Source: Corynespora cassiicola
Lineage: Eukaryota; Ascomycota; Dothideomycetes; Pleosporales; Corynesporascaceae
DNA length: 64,000 nt
Reading direction: 5' to 3'
Assembly (NCBI GenBank): GCA_022059125.1
Contig: JAEUWY010000004.1
Span: forward strand, 1,054,001-1,118,000
A model generated the notes under the pieces. The model was given only the letters and a program-made list of their open reading frames with translations. It was not told the DNA's origin and did not search any database. Every line of letters begins with the position of its first letter. The first letter of the stretch is position 1. Of the stretch, positions 21,639 to 33,100 are shown in pieces. Both the position numbers and the translations under genes were made by a program.

Positions 21639-22453
21639 GTTCTTGGTCGAGGCTGCTGTGTTCTCCGACGGGCTGGCAAAGAAAGGCACTTTGGGGATGG
21701 TGCAGCTGCGTCCCGGAACTGACCAAGCGGTACCGTGACAGGGCCCTGATGATGCTTTATACGGCCTGAGGAGTCGTACGGTCAGGTTTTGATGGAGAGG
21801 AATCAAAGAGGATTAGGTGCCCCGGATTCCTCGGCCCTATTCTGGTTTACCCCATCATTCGTGCATCTCCGCAACTGTCGAATTTTAGCGGGCTCTCAGG
21901 CATGCCAGAACGGCAGCGGGCGTGTGGAGGAGCGACTCATGTCGGAAAAGCTGATTGGGCTAGAAATAAAACGGAGCCGGCTGTCCTGCTCGACGTGAGT
22001 CGGAAGCTGAAGAGGGTGTAGCGGCCGAGGCGATGCCTCGTCGCGAGGGTTGACACGCAGGCGAAAGCCCGGAATAGACCGATTCATCAAAGCGTGGCAT
22101 TGAAATGAGGGGGGAGTTCATGCACGTCGAGCCGACGTACATGCTCGCGTCGAGCTCGGCCGGATTTGGATCTGTACGGGTTCTCCGTGGAGCAGTCCCA
22201 CGAAGTTTTGCGAATCACCTTGATCGGTAGGTAGTGTAGCGTTGCGGGACGAGCAACGGACATACCCCGGGCATCAGGCATTGCCACTGATGGGATTCTG
22301 GAGACGGCCGGCCGCATATTAAAGGCCAAAGGGCCCTGTGGGAAGTCCACTCAGTCGCATCTCCAGACTTGACCTCTACTCTACCCATCTTCCACCCTCG
22401 CCCCGGCTCGCTCCCCCTCCAGCGTCCGCCTCAGCACCGGCCTCCAAACAACA
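21639..22453. promoter_or_regulatory. Divergent promoter with CGGCCG palindromes
   Basis: Shared upstream region of the carrier (left) and the dehydrogenase (right). It contains CGGCCG at 22022-22027 and 22157-22162 and a CGGCCGGCCG palindrome at 22305-22314, directly followed by an AT-rich CATATTA that could act as a TATA element for the dehydrogenase. Inverted CGG/CCG half-sites are the usual targets of Zn2Cys6 dimers, and such a regulator is encoded 1.6 kb downstream. Binding is inferred, not shown. Confidence 0.45.
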
Positions 22454-23347
22454 ATGTCCCCCGCCGCCGTCACCCCCCAGGCGGCCGCACCTGCAAATGG
22501 CAGCAGCGGCAACGGCAGCCAGGTCGAACAGTCGGTCGCAAACCCAGTGTACCTCTCGACGGAGCCCGGCCCAGACCACGACTGGAAGATCACGCTCCGG
22601 GGCAAGGTCGTCGCCATCACGGGAGCCAACCGTGGCATTGGCCTCGGGATCGCGACCGTGTGCCTCGCCAACGACGCGGCCGAGATCTACTCGCTCGACC
22701 TGTTCGAGCCCGGCGAGGAGTTCCAGGCGCTCCAGAAAGCGCACCCCAAGCGCGTGCACTACCTCCACTGCGACGTTACCTCGGAAGAGAGCGTCAGCAA
22801 GGCGATCGACCAGATTGTGGCGCAATCGGGCCGCATCGACGGAATGGTGGCCAACGCGGGCATGACCAAGCACCAGCCCGCCCTCAACTTCGACCGGCCG
22901 CAGCTGGAGCAGCTCTTCAACCTCAATGTCTTCGGGGCCTACTTTTGCGCAACGGCGGCGGCCAAGAAGTTCATTGAGCTCGGCATCAAGGGCTCCATCG
23001 TCTTCACAGCATCCATGACGTCGTACCGGCCGAACCGCGCAGCGCCGTCGGCACCATATGGAGGGACCAAGGGCGCAGTGCGCAACATGGCGCACACTCT
23101 GGCCATGGAGTGGGCCAAGCACGGCATCCGAGTGAACTCCATCTCGCCCGGCTTCGTCAGGACGCAGATGACCTACTACGTCGAGAGGGCGGCCGACTGG
23201 AACCTGAAGATGCAGTACTACGGCGGCATGCCCCGACTGGCAGACCCCAAGGAGCTCGGTGGCGCCTACGTCTACCTGCTGTCCGAGGGCGCCAGCTACA
23301 CGACGGGCATCGACATCCCCGTGGCCGGCATCGTCGGAGCGTGGTAG
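22454..23347 (+). CDS. Short-chain dehydrogenase/reductase (polyol/ketose type)
   Basis: NAD(P)-dependent classical SDR, 297 aa, single exon, ATG in a good context (ACAATGTCC). The cofactor motif TGANRGIG lies at about 56-63, a CDVT element after the third strand at about 110, NAG at about 133-135, the catalytic Ser in TASMTSY at about 180, and the YGGTK catalytic Tyr/Lys at about 197-201. The tail VNSISPGFVRTQM and YTTGIDIPVAG is typical of the fungal sorbose/L-xylulose reductase and arabinitol/mannitol dehydrogenase group. The first roughly 45 residues are a low-complexity Ala/Ser/Asn-rich leader. It probably interconverts a polyol (or sugar acid) and its keto form. Its neighbours are a carrier, a regulator and an aldolase. 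A 353-codon antisense frame over it is a GC shadow. Confidence 0.88.
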   Translation: MSPAAVTPQAAAPANGSSGNGSQVEQSVANPVYLSTEPGPDHDWKITLRGKVVAITGANRGIGLGIATVCLANDAAEIYSLDLFEPGEEFQALQKAHPKRVHYLHCDVTSEESVSKAIDQIVAQSGRIDGMVANAGMTKHQPALNFDRPQLEQLFNLNVFGAYFCATAAAKKFIELGIKGSIVFTASMTSYRPNRAAPSAPYGGTKGAVRNMAHTLAMEWAKHGIRVNSISPGFVRTQMTYYVERAADWNLKMQYYGGMPRLADPKELGGAYVYLLSEGASYTTGIDIPVAGIVGAW

Positions 23348-24073
23348 AGGGGGCGTGTATGAGTTGCTGACGACAACGAGTTTTGCATGGACACATGGGG
23401 TTCCTCGGGTACAAAGGGGTTTTTTTCCTTCTTCCAATTGCTATAGATGAATACCAAGCTGTTTTTTTCTGCCTGTTCAACCCGTGTTTGTTCTGTGACC
23501 ATGGGGTAGGAGTCCGATTGGTGCGTTGGAGGTGCGCGCTGACTAAGCATTGCATGCGTACCTGCCTGGCGCCCAGCAGTATCTTGATACTCCAGCGCTC
23601 TTCTCCTCGTCCCCAGGGGAGAAGCTTTTCCCTCCCCACCATGCCCTCCGTCTGGAACACGCCCGGACTCGACCTTGACGCCGTTTCGCCGTTGCGGAAG
23701 TCACTCGTCACCGGCCAAGCCACCACCCGTCGCCGGCTCAGGCCTGGCACTGGCCGCTGGTCCTTGCCGACCCCTGGCATACACTAGCACACGCCAGCGG
23801 AGAACATCGGAGCAAGCGTGCCTCGACGCATCCGACAGCTCGTATATCCGAGCACCAGCGGTACCTGGGGGGCATGGAGGCTTCAGGCCCATCGTCACGT
23901 GTGGTGGGCACCCCATATGCCGCCGATCGGAAGCTCGCAGTCTCGGACCGCGCCGAACCTGCGACAAATGCGCCCACACAGCAAATCAACTCTCTTCCTT
24001 TCCTCCACTCTCCTCGAAGCGAAAGAGCACCCTCGACGCGAAGTACATCCCAGCATGTGAAGTTCCTTCTGTG
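23348..24073. other. Intergenic/5'-leader region of the regulator gene
   Basis: The dehydrogenase 3' flank and the presumed promoter and leader of the Zn2Cys6 gene. Several overlapping open frames on both strands have no domain and no splice support. No gene seen. Confidence 0.4.
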
Positions 24074-26100
24074 ATGCCAGTTCCACCAACAGGCGTTCCC
24101 AAGCCTCGCAAGCCTCGACCGTCCCGAGCCCGTGGTCTGCGGACAACGACAGGTTGGTGAGTTCCAAGTCCCGCGGTATGCACGCTGCAGGTGCCGCCGT
24201 AGCCCCCTGCTCCTTTCAGCTTTTGTCATGACGTCCATGTGGAGAGCACTCCTGGTAGCTGACACGGTACAGTCTGACTTGTCGCAAGAGAAGGGTCAAG
24301 TGCGACGAGAGCAAGCCTCGTTGCGGGCCATGTACAAAGAGCGATCGGGAATGTGTCTATGCTCCGCCCAGGGAGCCACCGCCACTACCACCACCATCAA
24401 ATGCTACTGTAAAACCTGCCGACGAGCCTCCGGTCGCGGCGCAGGATGCTCCGTCAGAGCCTACAAGTGATACTCCGTCTGCCAGGGCGAGCATTGAGGC
24501 CAGCGCCAGCGCCAGCGCCAGCGCTCCTGCTTCAACCAATGTTGCCTCTCCTACCAACCAAAGGCCCATGGGTGATATCGACCCCCAGCTGTTCAACAAC
24601 TCGCCCGAGCTACATTTCGATCTGTCGCCCTTGACAATTGCAAACTCACTGCCATCCCCACATGGAAGTGGCGCGCCGCTGGACTGGTATGACCTTCTTG
24701 CCGAAGATGCCATCAACAACATTCAGAAACACAACCTGGGCTTCGACGGAACCGTCCTCTCGAGAAGACAGAGCCCTGTCGCAGAAACTCCTAGCGTAGA
24801 TACCCTCCTCCATTCCGCGGATCAGAGACTGGTGGAACCTCCTACACATGAGCCATGGAACACACCAGATATCATTCCCTTGGCAGACGATGAGTTGAAC
24901 TTGCTGCAATATTATGTCAATGAAGTAGGTCCCATACTAGACTTGTTCGACCCCGAAAGGCATTTTGCGACCTGTGTCCCTCGACTAGCCGTGCACAATG
25001 TCGGCCTCCTCAAATCCCTCCTGGCTGTTGCCGCAAGGCACATGGCCCTTCACTCTAGTAGACAATCACACCCGTCTGGTTTTAATGACCGAACACCAGG
25101 ATCCAACGTAAGCGGAATGGCCGATGAGACCGGCCTAATCAATCCTCTTTTACAGGTCGCTACACAGTACTACTACGACACTCTTCGCTATCTTTCTCAA
25201 AACCTCTTTTATCCAGCATACTCGCAATCCGACGAGATCATCGCGACGGCAATCCTGATTAGCACATATGAAATGTTTGATGCCGAGGGAAGCTACAGCG
25301 ACGGAGCCTGGGAGAGACATTTGAGGGGAATATTCTGGATCCAGAAGTTCCAAGGCAACAACGGAGAGTCCAAGGACGGCCTTAGGAGGGCAGCTTGGTG
25401 GTCGTGGATACGACAAGATATATGGGTGGCCTTTCGTGAGGGCCGGCGCGTCCTCACCATCTTCAGGCCTACGAAACGACTCGTTGATTTGACACCAGAT
25501 GAGCTCGCCACCCGTATACTTTACCTGTGCGCTCGTTGTGTTGATTATGCGTCTACGGAGAAAAAGACTGACATGAGCATACGCATCGAGCAGGGCGATA
25601 AACTTCTCCATGCTCTGGATGATTGGCACCGTATTCTCCCTTCTTCCTTTCAACCCGTGTATCGCCTGCCTCCTTCAGAATCAGGGGCCTTTTCGCCCAT
25701 TTGGATTCACCCCCCGATGTATGCGGCTGCCATGCAGACATTTCATTTTGCGAGAATCACTGTCATCATCAGCCAGCCTTCTACAGGCGGTATGAACATC
25801 TTTCGCCAGAGGCAGCGCTGTCTAGACGATAGCGTCGAGACTATATGTGGCATAGCCATGATGCATCAAGGGCAAGATTTGTCTAGCGCTTTCATGAATT
25901 TCCAGGCTGTATATGCTGGTAGGTTGGCGTACCTAGGCTTCCTGTCCGACTACTGACCCTCTCCAGCGGGCTTATGCGTACAGACTCCTGCTAAGCAAAG
26001 CGCAATCCTGCAGCTACTAGAGAAAATCTTGGATGTGGGTAAATTCCCCCCTAAGACCCTGTTGGCTGATCTCGCAAACTATTGGCGAGAGGGGTCATGA
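24074..26100 (+). CDS. Zn2Cys6 transcription factor with fungal-specific regulatory domain, three exons
   Basis: Nuclear binuclear-cluster regulator. Exons 24074-24156, 24273-25918 and 25967-26100 (GT..AG introns) join to 620 aa. The zinc cluster CLTCRKRRVKCDE then RCGPCTKSDREC has Cys at 28, 31, 38, 45, 48 and 55 (CX2CX6CX6CX2CX6C). The first intron splits the codon of Cys28, a common arrangement in this family. A Pro-rich linker follows, then an Ala/Ser repeat (coded by GCCAGC units near 24,500-24,523). From about residue 230 comes the fungal-specific domain (LLQYYVNEVGPILDLFDPE ... LLKSLLAVAARHMALHS), as in ARCA-type regulators (PF11951-like). Without the last intron the frame would stop at 25956; splicing gives a better helix-rich ending. 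It is the likely local regulator of the flanking carrier, dehydrogenase and aldolase genes. Confidence 0.88.
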
Positions 26101-26823
26101 TTAAACATAAACAAAATGCTACAAACCTGAAGCCTTTTGTCACGCCACTTCCTATGCGTGAGGCCTTTTCGAGCAAATCATATCATGATGCTCGTCCCGA
26201 TCACAGTTACCATGGTATCCCCAGCAGCCCATCTGCCGAGAACCGATCCGCAGTTTGCCATCTCATCTGTTTGGATCCGAAAACGAGGTGCACGAATTTG
26301 AAAGTCGCTAGATTCCGGTGCCACGGAACGACAAGGTCGTCGACAACCGTGGGCCACAGTCCACAGTGTGAACCGAACGACCCAGATTGACAAGTTCGGT
26401 AATACACCCTAGGTATGGCATCGGGTCGGATCATAATTCTCGCCTCCGTCCCCGCAACGACTATGCAGAGCTAGACTCCAAACGCGGGCCTCCAGATGGG
26501 GTCTAAGCGGGGATCGGTCCGACAAGGAACCTGGAACTTAGCCGTTCGCGTGTTGCAAGCGTGGCATCTCATGCCTCGTCTCGAGGCGCACATTTTCGCT
26601 CCAGAAGTTGCCCAACCTGGCTGGGGCACTTTCGTTGCGAGCGCAAATCAGATGCCATTGCTGAACAGTCACACTAAGCTAATGGTGGCAAAGGAAATGT
26701 GAGGTAATGCCAGTATACTGATTGGATTCCGTAGCTGGTTCCGAAATTCTGATATCATTTGCCTTTGCTTTCCGTACCTTCTCATTGATCTTGAGCTCTA
26801 GCCTTTCTCTATCAGTTCAGTGA
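26101..26823. other. Intergenic/promoter region of the aldolase gene
   Basis: No gene seen. Scattered CGG triplets occur. Bases 26,700-26,820 are AT- and pyrimidine-richer, as expected of a promoter and leader before the ATG at 26824. Confidence 0.4.
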
Positions 26824-27823
26824 ATGCAATCTGTGATCACGAAAGTCAAAATGGGTGCACCTGCAGACAATCGCACAGTCAATATCCTAAAGGCTGCTGC
26901 AGCCGGGAAATATGGTGTTCTCGCAGCCATTGCGTAAGTCGCCATGGCCCTTCTCGCCGAATGCAATGAGCTGAAAACTGCTGTAGATACAACATCGAAC
27001 AGCTCACAGCAATGGTCCGCGCTGCCGAAGCAAAGCGCTCGCCATTGATCATCCAGCTTTTCCCCACGACGCTTAAGCAGCTTCCAACCCTCGCGCATGC
27101 TGCCGCTGCTGCGATAAGGTCTGCCAGTGTTCCCATCGCGCTTCATGTTGATCACGCGCAGAATGAAGATCATATTCGCGAGATCATCGCGACTCTACCC
27201 GTCGACTCGGTCATGGTAGACATGTCACATTACGATGAAAAGGAAAACCTTGAAAAGACAAAACGGCTGACGAAGGAATGTCACGACAAGGGTATTGCAG
27301 TCGAAGCGGAGAGTGGGAGGATCGAAGGTGGCGAGGATGGTATCGCCGACACCGAGGGTCTAGAAGGTGAGTCACCTTCTAAGTGTCATGGACTTGTCCA
27401 GGCTGACTCCACGATTTAGGGCTTTTCACATCTCCTGAGGATGTCGACAACTTCATCGCTGCAGGTGTCGATATTCTTGCGCCATCGATTGGCAACCTTC
27501 ATGGAGACTATGGCCCAACCGGTCCTAGACCCGGCCAGTTGCATTTTGATAGGCTGGAGGCGATCGAGAAGCAGATCGACAACCGCGTGCTGATTGCACT
27601 TCACGGGACGAACGACTTTCCTCCAGAGCTGCTGCGGCAATGTATCCGTGCTGGAGCTATCAAGCTCAATGTTAACAAGCTGATCCTGGAGGTATGGAAC
27701 GAGTTCTTGCGGAAAAATGCGCCAAGCATGTTGTTGGTTCAATTGATTGAAGAGGGGATGAAGGTACTGCAGGCTGAGACTGAGAGGTGGTTTGATATTT
27801 GCGGCAGCAGTGGAAAGGCCTAG
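26824..27823 (+). CDS. Class II ketose-bisphosphate aldolase family (KbaY/GatY/Fba-like), three exons
   Basis: Zinc-dependent aldolase, expected to cleave a (phosphorylated) ketose or related acid to a triose plus an aldehyde. Exons 26824-26933, 26987-27366 and 27420-27823, GT..AG introns, 297 aa (288 if the second in-frame ATG at 26851 is used). Recognisable elements are AAIAYNIEQ near the start, the HVDHAQNED metal/catalytic segment, VDSVMVDMSHYD, EAESGRIEGGEDG, DILAPSIGNLHGDYGP with a zinc His, the second zinc His in LIALHGTND (where LHGGSG is usual), and GAIKLNVNK. The TND in place of GSG alters a phosphate-binding loop, so the substrate may not be fructose 1,6-bisphosphate. The stop codon lies a few bases from the AT-rich transposon block, so the 3'-UTR and terminator must be supplied by repeat-derived DNA. 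Confidence 0.87.
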
Positions 27824-27836
27824 CTTAAATATATAT

Positions 27837-28115
27837 TAAAAAAGCTGCAGAAGTCTCTTTCTCTTAGCTATACTAGACTAAAACTAAACAGTAAATATAA
27901 ATAAAAGAAACTCTGTTTTTCTCTATTGTTTCTATTTTATTATTTATCGAAAGAGCTACGGGAGTCTCTTTCTCTCAGCTGTACTGGGCTAGAACTAAAC
28001 AGTAAATACAAATTAATAAAAAAACAGAAATAATACTAGTAAGATATCTAATAAAACAGTAACTAAAAGTAATAAAAAATAATCAAACTATTAATAAGTA
28101 AATAAGTAATTTTTA
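27837..28115. repeat. Truncated copies of the small inverted-repeat element at the block edge
   Basis: Two adjacent, related segments (about 27,837-27,905 and 27,952-28,115) start with AGCTGCAGAAG/AGCTACGGGAG and continue through a shared CTAAACAGTAAATA tract. The second continues to match the element at 62,493-62,650 through AAAACAGTAACTAAAA and beyond. Differences are mostly C/T and G/A. They form the junction between the aldolase gene and the block. Confidence 0.6.
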
Positions 28116-28211
28116 TTTTATAAGCTTACTAGTTTATTAATTTATAGATTATAAAAATAACAGCTAAAAAAAAACTATTTTACAGTTTTAAAACTTTAGC
28201 TATTCTGTATT

Positions 28212-28414
28212 TATAATAAATATTACAGAATTTCTACTATTCTGTATTTATATTAGCGTATAAAGTAAGCTGTATAAAAATCTACGCTTAACACATATTT
28301 AAAACGTAATAAATATTATTTTTAAAACTACTATTAATATATTATTTAAGCTATTTTTCTGTTATTAATTCTAGTGTAAAATAAATACTATTATCTAAAG
28401 CTAAATTTTTTATA
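28212..28414 (+). repeat. Degraded solo-LTR copy (same family as 34247-34453)
   Basis: About 203 bp aligning end to end with the better-preserved 207-bp solo LTR at 34,247-34,453, including the shared stretch TTCTGTTATTAATTCTAGT. Most differences are transitions of RIP type. No matching target duplication is visible. Confidence 0.65.
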
Positions 28415-29634
28415 TAATAATATTTTTTAATATAATAATTTAAAAATAGTTTTTAAAATGCGTGCAGGTAGTTAAAAAATATTTTTAAAAAAAATATAAT
28501 AGCTTTTTAAACAACTACAGAAAATAAATAATACTTATATTTTTTTTATTAATAATAAGTAATTAATATTTATAATAAGCGCCTCTGTAACGTTTCATAA
28601 ATATATTTAAACTATAAAAAAATAATATAATAAATTTTAAAAGCTATAATACTTACGTATATTAAAAGCTAAAATTATATAACTTAAAAATATAAAAAAA
28701 AATACTACTTTAAATATAATAAAACTAACTATTAAAAAAATTTCTAAGTTCTACGCGTAAAATATATATAAAAAAAAATATTTAAAGTATTTACGCTATT
28801 ACAGCTAAAATATATACTTAAACTAAAAAATTTAGTAAAATATAAAAAAAAAATTTTTTTAAAAATATTATAAGTTTTTCTACTTCTGTAAAATAGCTTT
28901 TTAGCTATTATTTTAAAAATTTTATAATAGTAATAGTAAAGTTTTTTAAATTATATAATATTTAGCAAGCGATTTAAAAAAACTATAGTACTTATACTAT
29001 AAACGTATATTTAAAATATATAAAATACTAACTTAAAAATACTTTAAAACTTATATATTTAATTTATTTTTTAATTTTATTAACTGTATTTTAGAAGCTG
29101 CTATAATATATACTTAAACTATTTAATAAAAAAATTAAACAGTCCGCGCGTTTAAAATATATTTTAATATTTTAAAAAACTAATTTATATTATATACTAA
29201 ATTATAATAAGTTTAATATTTATTTTTAAAATTTTAACTAAAAATATAATAAATAATAACTAACTACTACTAAGTATTAGTAATATAAAAGAACTTAGTA
29301 GTTTTAAAGTCTACTTTTAAGCATAATCTATAATAACTTTTTATAATATATATATTTTTTATATATAATAATTACTATAAAAAATTTAAAAAATAAAAAG
29401 TAGTTAACGCGTTTATACTTTCTATAAATAAATTACTATATAATAAAAATAATATTATTTATTTTAAGTACTAGAAAATAAATTACTATACTAATAAATA
29501 CTAAAATAGTAATCTAAATTAGAATTTAGTCTATATCTACTAAACAGAGAAAAACTAAGCTTTATTTATAATTTAAAAATAGTAAAATATATATTTATAT
29601 ATATTATATTAGATATAAAGCGTATTTATAATAT

Positions 29635-30108
29635 TATTATAAATTTAAAAAAGTAGGCGGCGCAGGCGACGCTTTTAAAAAATAGCTAATAATAAATACT
29701 AATAGTAAATACTTATTACTTTGCTAAGCTAAACTAAGTTATATAATAGTTTTATAAAAATATTAATACTAAAAAAAGTTTAGTATAAAATTTATAGAAC
29801 CTGTAATTTAGCGTTTTATAAGTTTTATAGTTTTATAAAAATAGTTTTATAAAACTATAAAATTTTATAAAATTTAATATATATATAGTTCGTATAATTA
29901 TACTTTATAATTATATTTACTTTATTAGTAAATTTATTATTTAGAATTAACTATTAATTTATTATACTCTATCGCTAACACAGAGACTTATATAATATAT
30001 TATATATTATTTTACTTATATAACTCTACTAGTATTTATTTTTAAAAATTAATTTAAGCAGCTATTTACTTTTTAGTTTTACTTATAGCTTATAATACAG
30101 CTTTAATA
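29635..30108 (+). repeat. 5' LTR of gypsy copy A
   Basis: 474 bp, the same length as its 3' partner and both LTRs of copy B. It contains the landmark GGCGGCGCAGGCGACGC near its start and AGCGTTTTATAAGTTTTATAG in the middle region, and ends CTTTAATA (ancestrally TTAACA). Confidence 0.8.
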
Positions 30109-33100
30109 TTATAAATATTTTTTATAATAAGTACTACTTTAGAATTACGCATACTTTTAACTTTAACTAGTAGTATTATTAGTACTAAAGCTACTACTAG
30201 TATAATTATATAATCTAATATAGTAAATAATAATTCTATTAAAATAGTAATATTTAATTTTTATTATAAAAAATAAAGTAAGCTTAAAAACTAGCTTTTA
30301 TAGCTTAACTTATTTTTTAACTTCTAAAATAAAAATATTAAAAAAAAACGCGTTATATTTATAGCTACGTATATAAAAAGTAAAGCACTTTAATAAATTA
30401 AACTAGTTTTTATTAAGTATAAAAATAGTAAAGCTAATAATAACGTTAACAAATAAATAGAAAATTTTAATAAATTTAAAAAAAAAAATTAAATAAGTTT
30501 TTAGAATTACTAACAAAAATATAATTACTAAATAAAATATTTAATATTTTAAATAACGGGCTTTAGCTGCTAACTATACTAATAAATTTTAGTAATTATT
30601 AATTTTTACTAAATAAAATAATAAAATACTTATAATAATATACTGTTAAAAACTTAAATTTAATATTAAAAAAAATTTTATACGTTCTGAAGCGCAGCTT
30701 AACACACTTAAATAATTTATAAATAAATTTATTAATATTAATTAGAAACTATATAAACTATATTTAAAATTATACTAAAACTAAAACTTATAATACAGAT
30801 AACATACTAAACTAAGCTATAATAAAAAATATTATAATTTTAATACTAGTAAAGGAGTTAAACGTAAAATAACATATTTAATTTATAGTATTTATAGTAA
30901 TAAACTAATAGTTTTTAGTAATATCTAAAAAGCAGAATTAAAAAAAAAAATTTAAAAATAAAATTATAACTTACTACGTGTGTGGAAAAACAGACTATAT
31001 TATAAAAAACTGTTAATTAAAAAATAAAGTTATTTAATAGCTAAATATATTATAAACTACTTTAAATAATAAAACTAACGCAGATAATAAATAGAAAATT
31101 ATTATAAATAGATTTTATAAAATAGAATTTATCTGTAATAGCGAACTACTACAATATAAAAAAATAAAATATTTTTTAATTATATTTAGTATTAAAATAA
31201 AGGTACTTAAATAGAGCTTAGAAGTATTTTTAAAAAAGTTAAATTTAAAAAATTTAGCTTTAAAAAAAAAGCCTTTTATAATATATATAATTATAAAAAA
31301 TATTTAAATAACGCTAGCTAAAAGTTTAAACAGAATAGTAATAGCAGTATACTACTTAAATTTACTAAATTTAAAGTTAATAAAAACTTTATATAAAAAT
31401 AAAAACTAGTAGAAACTTATGAAAAAAATAAAAAAATTTAATAAAAATGTCTGTATAGTAGAAAGAATTACCTTTAACATATAAATAAATAAAAAAGTAT
31501 AATAACTTAAATAAAAAAAATTAAAATTTAGAAGAACGCTAATAATAACGCAGTTTTAAAATATAAAAATAAATTAGCTAAAAAAATTTAGAAATTAGAC
31601 TAGAAGTTTTACTAGACTTTAATAATAAACTAAATATAGTTTTTAGTTTTTTTATAAAGCTAAAATATATAAAAACTATAATACTATTTAAATTTAAAAA
31701 ATTTAAGGCACGTAATTTATTTATAGACCTTTTATTAAAAAAACTAATATTAAATTTACTATTTAAATAAAATAGCTATAAACTAGTTTTTATCTAAACT
31801 ATATAAATATAAATATTAATAGTTTAACTGCGAGATACACGTATATAATACCTATTTATAAAATAAATAATAAATATAATACTTTTTTAAAATAAATAAA
31901 AATAAAAAATTTGTAATAAATATATTAGTTAATAAAAAGTATATATAAGATTTTTAGTAAATATACTTATATAAAAACTATAAATATTACTAGAATAAAA
32001 AATACTTATATAAATTTAGTAATAAGTTTTTTTTAGAATAATATCTAGCACTTAAAATAAATTTAAAGTATTATACGCTACTAATTTAAAAAAATTAGTT
32101 AAGCTACTTATTAAGCTTAATAAATACTAAATAAAAATACTATTAAATATAAAAATTTAATATAACTATATTTTACAGCAGGCTGTAAAAAAAAGTAAAA
32201 TAAAAATATATACTAAAAAGTAACTTTATTTACTTTATATTATAAATAGAAAAAAAATACTAGAAAAAATATTAGTAAATTAAAAAGCTACGACTATTAT
32301 AAACATCTAAAAATATTAAAAAAAAATTTTTTTTTAATATTTTAGATATAGCTATTTATAATATTATTTTAGAACTTCTATAGTTTAAAAAATATAATTT
32401 ATATAAAATACTTTTAAAAAAAAGTTAACTGTACTAAATTTAATAAAAAGCTACTAAATAAAAAAGTAAAAGTTTTAAAAATAATTTACGTAACTTTTAA
32501 AAATTCTAAAAAATATAGTAAATAAAAACTTATTTTTTTAAAAAAAGTAAATAATAGAGTATTATTTAAGTATTAGTTTTAAAACTGTAAAATAGCTTTT
32601 AAAAAAAAATCTAACTTTTAAATTTATCTACAGTTTATTAAAAAAAAAAAACTTATAGTATTATAAATATATTTTAATAAAATTTTTAAAAAAAAATTTA
32701 TACGTAAATTAACGTTAGAGACAGAATATTTAATTATTTTTATTTTTAAAAAAAAAAATTTTTTACAGTTATATATAAATTTTAAAAAACTTAATAATAT
32801 TATAATTAAAAATAAATATTTACTACTAAATATTTAAAAACTTAAAAATAAGCTATTTAAAATATAAATATTTATAGTTTTAAATTTTTAAAGCGCGTAT
32901 AACTTAATACGTATAAAAAAAAATAAAAAATAAAAAATAGTATTTTAAACGCGGTATAAGCACTATAAATATTTTATAATACTATTTAGTTTTACTAATA
33001 TATCTGCGATATATTAAGCACTTATTAATAATATATTAAAAGTATATCTAAATATATTTATTATTATATATTTAAATAATATTTTAGTTTTTTCTAAAAA

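Noticed and set aside
22376..23437. 353-codon minus-strand frame opposite the short-chain dehydrogenase
   Set aside because: Antisense shadow of a GC-rich gene with all SDR motifs on the plus strand; no domain of its own.
26390..26480. Possible tRNA gene (GGGTCGGATCATAATTC resembling a B box)
   Set aside because: I could not pair an acceptor stem or find an A box at proper spacing; no cloverleaf.
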